DNA from: Muscardinus avellanarius
Lineage: Eukaryota; Chordata; Mammalia; Rodentia; Gliridae
Assembly: GCA_963383645.1 (NCBI GenBank)
Contig: OY726572.1
Coordinates: 67,029,738-67,093,737, forward strand
Reading direction: 5' to 3'
DNA: 64,000 nt
Below, piece by piece: positions 41,401 through 46,401 of this stretch. The notes under the pieces are model-generated. The model was not told the origin of the DNA and searched no databases. It saw only the letters and a program-made list of their open reading frames with translations. The position numbers were made by a program, and so were the translations under genes. The stretch's first letter is position 1, and the number at the start of each line of letters is the position of its first letter.

Positions 41401-44400
41401 ATATAGAAAAGAATCTAAAAATATTGTATTTTATTTCCCTAAAATCATATATTGTGAGCCCTAACCCAAGGTATGGCTGTTTTATGAGAAGGGGCTTTTG
41501 GGAGTTAATGAAGGTCAAATGTGATTGGGGGAGGATTCCAACCAAACAGGATTGGTTTCCTTATAAAAAGAGAAGGAAACATAAGAAAGCCACTTCTCTC
41601 TGCAGGCACCTGGTAAGGGATGCCAATGCAGACACAGACAGAAGACAGCCATCTATTTGCCTGCAGAAGGAGAGCTCTCACCAGAAACCAACCACACTGA
41701 CACCTCATCTCCAATTTCAACTATCCAGAGCTGTGAGAAAATAAATTGGTGTTGTTTTCAGCCATGTAGGTGATGGTACTTTGTTGGGACAGTTCAAGTT
41801 AACTAACATAATAAATAATCACAGCAATGTTATTGGGAATGAGTTATTTTCAAAACAATGATAGAACTCAATCTCACCCTGCATGTTAAAATAAATCTTT
41901 TATATTTGTGATTTACATGTTAAAAAGTAACTAAAAACACTAAGTTCGAATATAGACAAATAATTACATATTCTTTGAATAGAGAAGACACGAATTATAA
42001 AATAAAGGTTATTAAATTTAACTGCACAAAAATTTTATGGGGAGGAGGCCTTGGTGAAGCTGTGGGAAAGCCCACCGAGTGCGGTGTACATGTACATCCC
42101 TATCATTATGAACGGCACTATGATGTGAGACTATAATGCACCAATAAAACTATTAACATTTATAGTACATGCCTGTAATCCAGCTATTCAAAACTATAAG
42201 GAAGTAAGATTGCAAATTCCAGACAAGCCTGGGCTACTTAGTGAAGTAAAAGATCAAAATAGGCAGGGATGTGATTCAGTGGTACAATCCCCACTACCAC
42301 AAAAAAGAAAATAATACAACTTCTATAAAGCTTCAGAAAAGTACAGAAAAGAGACACATAAAACTAAGAAAAATGTTTGCAATAATATATAGACTAAATT
42401 TCAGATTAAAAACTAGCATCTATATTTCCCTAAGAGATGATAAAATATTTAACATTTAATTAAAATCTAAATAAAGGCAATCTCCCCCTCCACCTCCCTG
42501 TCCTTCTTCCTCTCCATCCTGCCCCCTCTGCCTCCTTCCTGGTGTTGCAGTGAACGGGCTTCCTCCACCTCACACTGCTGCCCCGATGTATTTACTGTGT
42601 CAGCAGAGGCCCAAAACACAGGGGCCAATCAGTGGTGGATGGAAACTTCCAGAACTGTGAGCAAAAATAAACCTCTTCTCTTTGCAGCTGATTGCCTCAG
42701 GTATCTGGAAAACTAATCAGCACAGAAGGAAAGCAGAAGTGGAGGCCTAGGTAACTTTTTTTTTTCTGATCACCTCTCATATCCAATCTATCACAAAGTA
42801 CAGAAAAATCTTACAACCTAAAACATCTCTTGAATTCATCAATGAACCTCCATATCTACTGTCATCGCTTGCTCCAAGCTGTCACTGTCTCTTTTCTGGA
42901 ATATTGGCCTAGCCTACTAATTGTTCTTTTCTTACTTACTCCTCATCTGCCATCAATCTTTAGTCAGAATAATCTGTCCAAAATGCAAATCTACATAGCA
43001 AATTAGCCTGTGTCTAACTCTAGCTCTCCCCTACCTACCCAATAGGATCAAATTGGTCCTGAATAATGTGACACCTACTTCCCCATTCTTACTTCCTCCT
43101 TCACCTGCCTGTCTATGTTCTATCCACTCTGGAATTCTTTTGGTTCTCTGGGGGAAAAAATATGCTCCCTTGCCCGGAGTGATGGTACACTTTTGCAATC
43201 CCAGTACTTGGGAGACTAAGACAGGAGGATTGCAGGTTAGAGGACAGCCACTCAGTGAGACCTTCAGCAACTTAGTGATGTCCTGTTTCAAAAATAAAAG
43301 ATAATAGGGCTGGGCATGTAGCTCAGAGGTAAAATACCCCTGGGTTCATTCCCCAGTACCAAGGGGGAGGGGGGAGGAGAAGATGGGAAAGGGGGAGGGG
43401 GGAGAAAGAAGAAAAATACACCCTTCATCTATAGATTTTATTTCTTGTTTGTGTTTGTTACTGGAGATCAAACCCAGGGTCTCTCACATGCTCGGTAAGA
43501 ACTCTACCAATGAGCTAAATCCCAAGCCCAACTATAGATTTTACATATAGTTGTTTGTTGTGTCTGGGAAGAGCTGATGAATTAGATAAAAAAAAAAAGA
43601 GCTGAAGCATCGTGAATGACTTATGTTTCTAATTAGAACAACTAGATGGATACTGAAGCCATTTAATAAAAAAAAAATGTGATGGGGGAAGAACCCAAGG
43701 GCATGCTACCTCTAAACAACACCCCAGCTCTATTTTATTTTTCATTTTGAAACGGGGTCTCATTAAGCTGCTCAGGCTCCCCACTTCTGGGATTATAAGT
43801 GTGCACCACTGTACCTGGCATAAAATATTTAAAATATTAAATTGTCTGGCTATTGACTCCTAACTATTATTTCTCAGATATTTCGCATAGAAAAGGCCTA
43901 TACTACTGTTTTTTATGCCTAAAATAATAGTTTTATTGATCTTTGCATGAATGGTTAGTATTCTGATTTCAAAATGCAACTTGTTATCAACCAATCAAAA
44001 ACAAGCACCCTGTTGGCCTAACTTATTACCCTATTTTAATTTTCTGAATTGCATTATTACCAACCGATATTCTTATTGTTTTTTTGGATATCTCCTCCAG
44101 ATAAAATATAACTATCAGAGGGAAAAGACTTTATCTCTTTTGTTTATGATTATATTTTCACTGCCAATATATAATCAGTGTTCTAAATATACTAAATGAA
44201 TGAATGAATGATATTTTGCAGTACTGGGAATGGAGCCCAGGGATATTCTACCTCCAAGCTATACCCCCAGCCCTGTTTTTATTCCTTATTTTGAAACAGG
44301 GTCTCACTAAGTTGTGGAGGGCCTCACTAAGTAGCTGAGGCTTACAACCATGAGCCACCACACCCGGCTATGAATAAATGATTTAGAACCAGCATTATCT

Positions 44401-46343
44401 ACCTGCAACACAATGCACTAGCATCCAAAATTCATGCTATGTTAGAATACCAATACATATGTCAAATTAGACAACTTAATGTGTTATAAACTTTATTCAA
44501 AAAGTAACAATAAACCTGTGAACTTCAATTTTACTTCAGGTAATTAAAACTTCAGTTTTAATAACATTGATAAGTATTAAAGAAGGCAAGATAGAATAAG
44601 GGCTAGGAATATATGGATGGGCTGTGTTTGGAGTGGAATTCAAGTTCCACATCTTCCTGTGCCATGAAGCTGGTTACCTAATTTATCGAAGGCCAGTGCT
44701 ATAAGGTAAAGAAAATCATACCTACCCTTTGTTGTAATGGAGAAAAAATGAGACAGAGGGTATGAGAAACACAGAACAATGACTAAACAGAGGACAATCA
44801 CATGTTAATTATGTCAACTGCCTTTTTCTTTTGTTTTTCTTTTTTTATTGTACAAAGTATTTACAAAATTGAGCTCAGTGTCAAACAATATGGCAATCTG
44901 AAGGGACACCTTCTCTTTGTCTCTGAAGGGCATATGTAGCTCCAAATGGGTAAGTCCAAAGATATGCATGTGTTGCTTTTAAAGTAGCAACACTGAACAG
45001 TACATAGATAACCAGCCTCAAGTCAGTTCTCTGGGCTCCTCACATACCGAGTGGGTGCGGAGTGCTGCGATGGTTTTTGAAAGTGCCAATTCCCACAGTT
45101 CGTCAATGTAGGCTCTATTCACTAAGCCCTGGGTTGTATGTAAAATGTGATCTTCAACCACAAAAAAGCTAAAATTGAGGAAAAAAGAAAACACAACTGT
45201 CACAAATTACAGTTTGATTACTACCTCTAGGTTTTGATAAATATTCAGAGCTATCATCAAATTAAAAAAGAATATGCATTTTTCTTAAAGAAAGCTGTTC
45301 AGTACAATACACTACATGACTTTTTAAACTCATAATTATGTCCATAATCATATCTTCTTAGCAATTTCTATAGAAATCAGAATTATATTTCTATTACATG
45401 TTAACCACGTTATCCAGCAATTTAAAAAGGAGGAAAATGTGTATAAGTAATTAAGGCTAATTTTGATATTGTTTTAAAAACACGCCATCGATACATTTCA
45501 AAAAAGTAGTAATCATTAAAGAAACAATGAAAAATGAAATATATATTTTATGAACCTAACATATACCATATCAAATTAATTCCTCTTATGTAGATTTTAT
45601 TATCAAAGTATTGAAAGGTACCTTGTAAAGATTTGAAAAAAAAGAAAACTCATTTTTTTTAACATCCTTATTATGGCTTTTTGCTATTGCACATTATTTA
45701 TTTATTTATTTATTTATTTGTGTGGTACTGGGGATGGAACCCAGGGGCATTCTACCTCTGAGCTACATCCCCAGTCCTATTTTTTATTCTTTATTTGGAA
45801 ACAGGGTTTCACTGAGTTGCTGAGAGCCTCAGTAAGTAGCCATGGCTGGCTTTGAACCTACACAATCCTCCTGTCTCAGTCTCCCAAGTACTGGGATTAC
45901 AAGCTTGCACCACCACGCCCAGCATTATTACACATTTAAACATGCCTTCAGTTATTTTGACTAACTCTTATACTAATTAAAACAATTCTTTATTAGGGAA
46001 CTTTATGATATATTTTTTAAAAAATTATTAATTATACCGAAACAATCTAACTCTGTTAAGAAAGAAAGAAACTTAATGGAAGAACCCAACTTAATTCTCT
46101 TTTAACTGCAGTCTTTTTTTTTACAATTAGATCAAACTGCCTAGAAGCATTTAAGTTTTTGTTTTTTTTTTCTGGAACTAGAGAGTGAACTCAGGGGCAT
46201 TCTACCTCTGAGCTACAACCCAGTCATTCATATATATATATATATATTTTGAAGATTTAAAGAAGTTTATTATAAAGATAGAAATACAGAAAATAGAAAT
46301 ACAGCTCCATACCAGACTGGCATGGAGGGGTGACTCGAAATAA

Positions 46344-46401
<58 letters not shown>

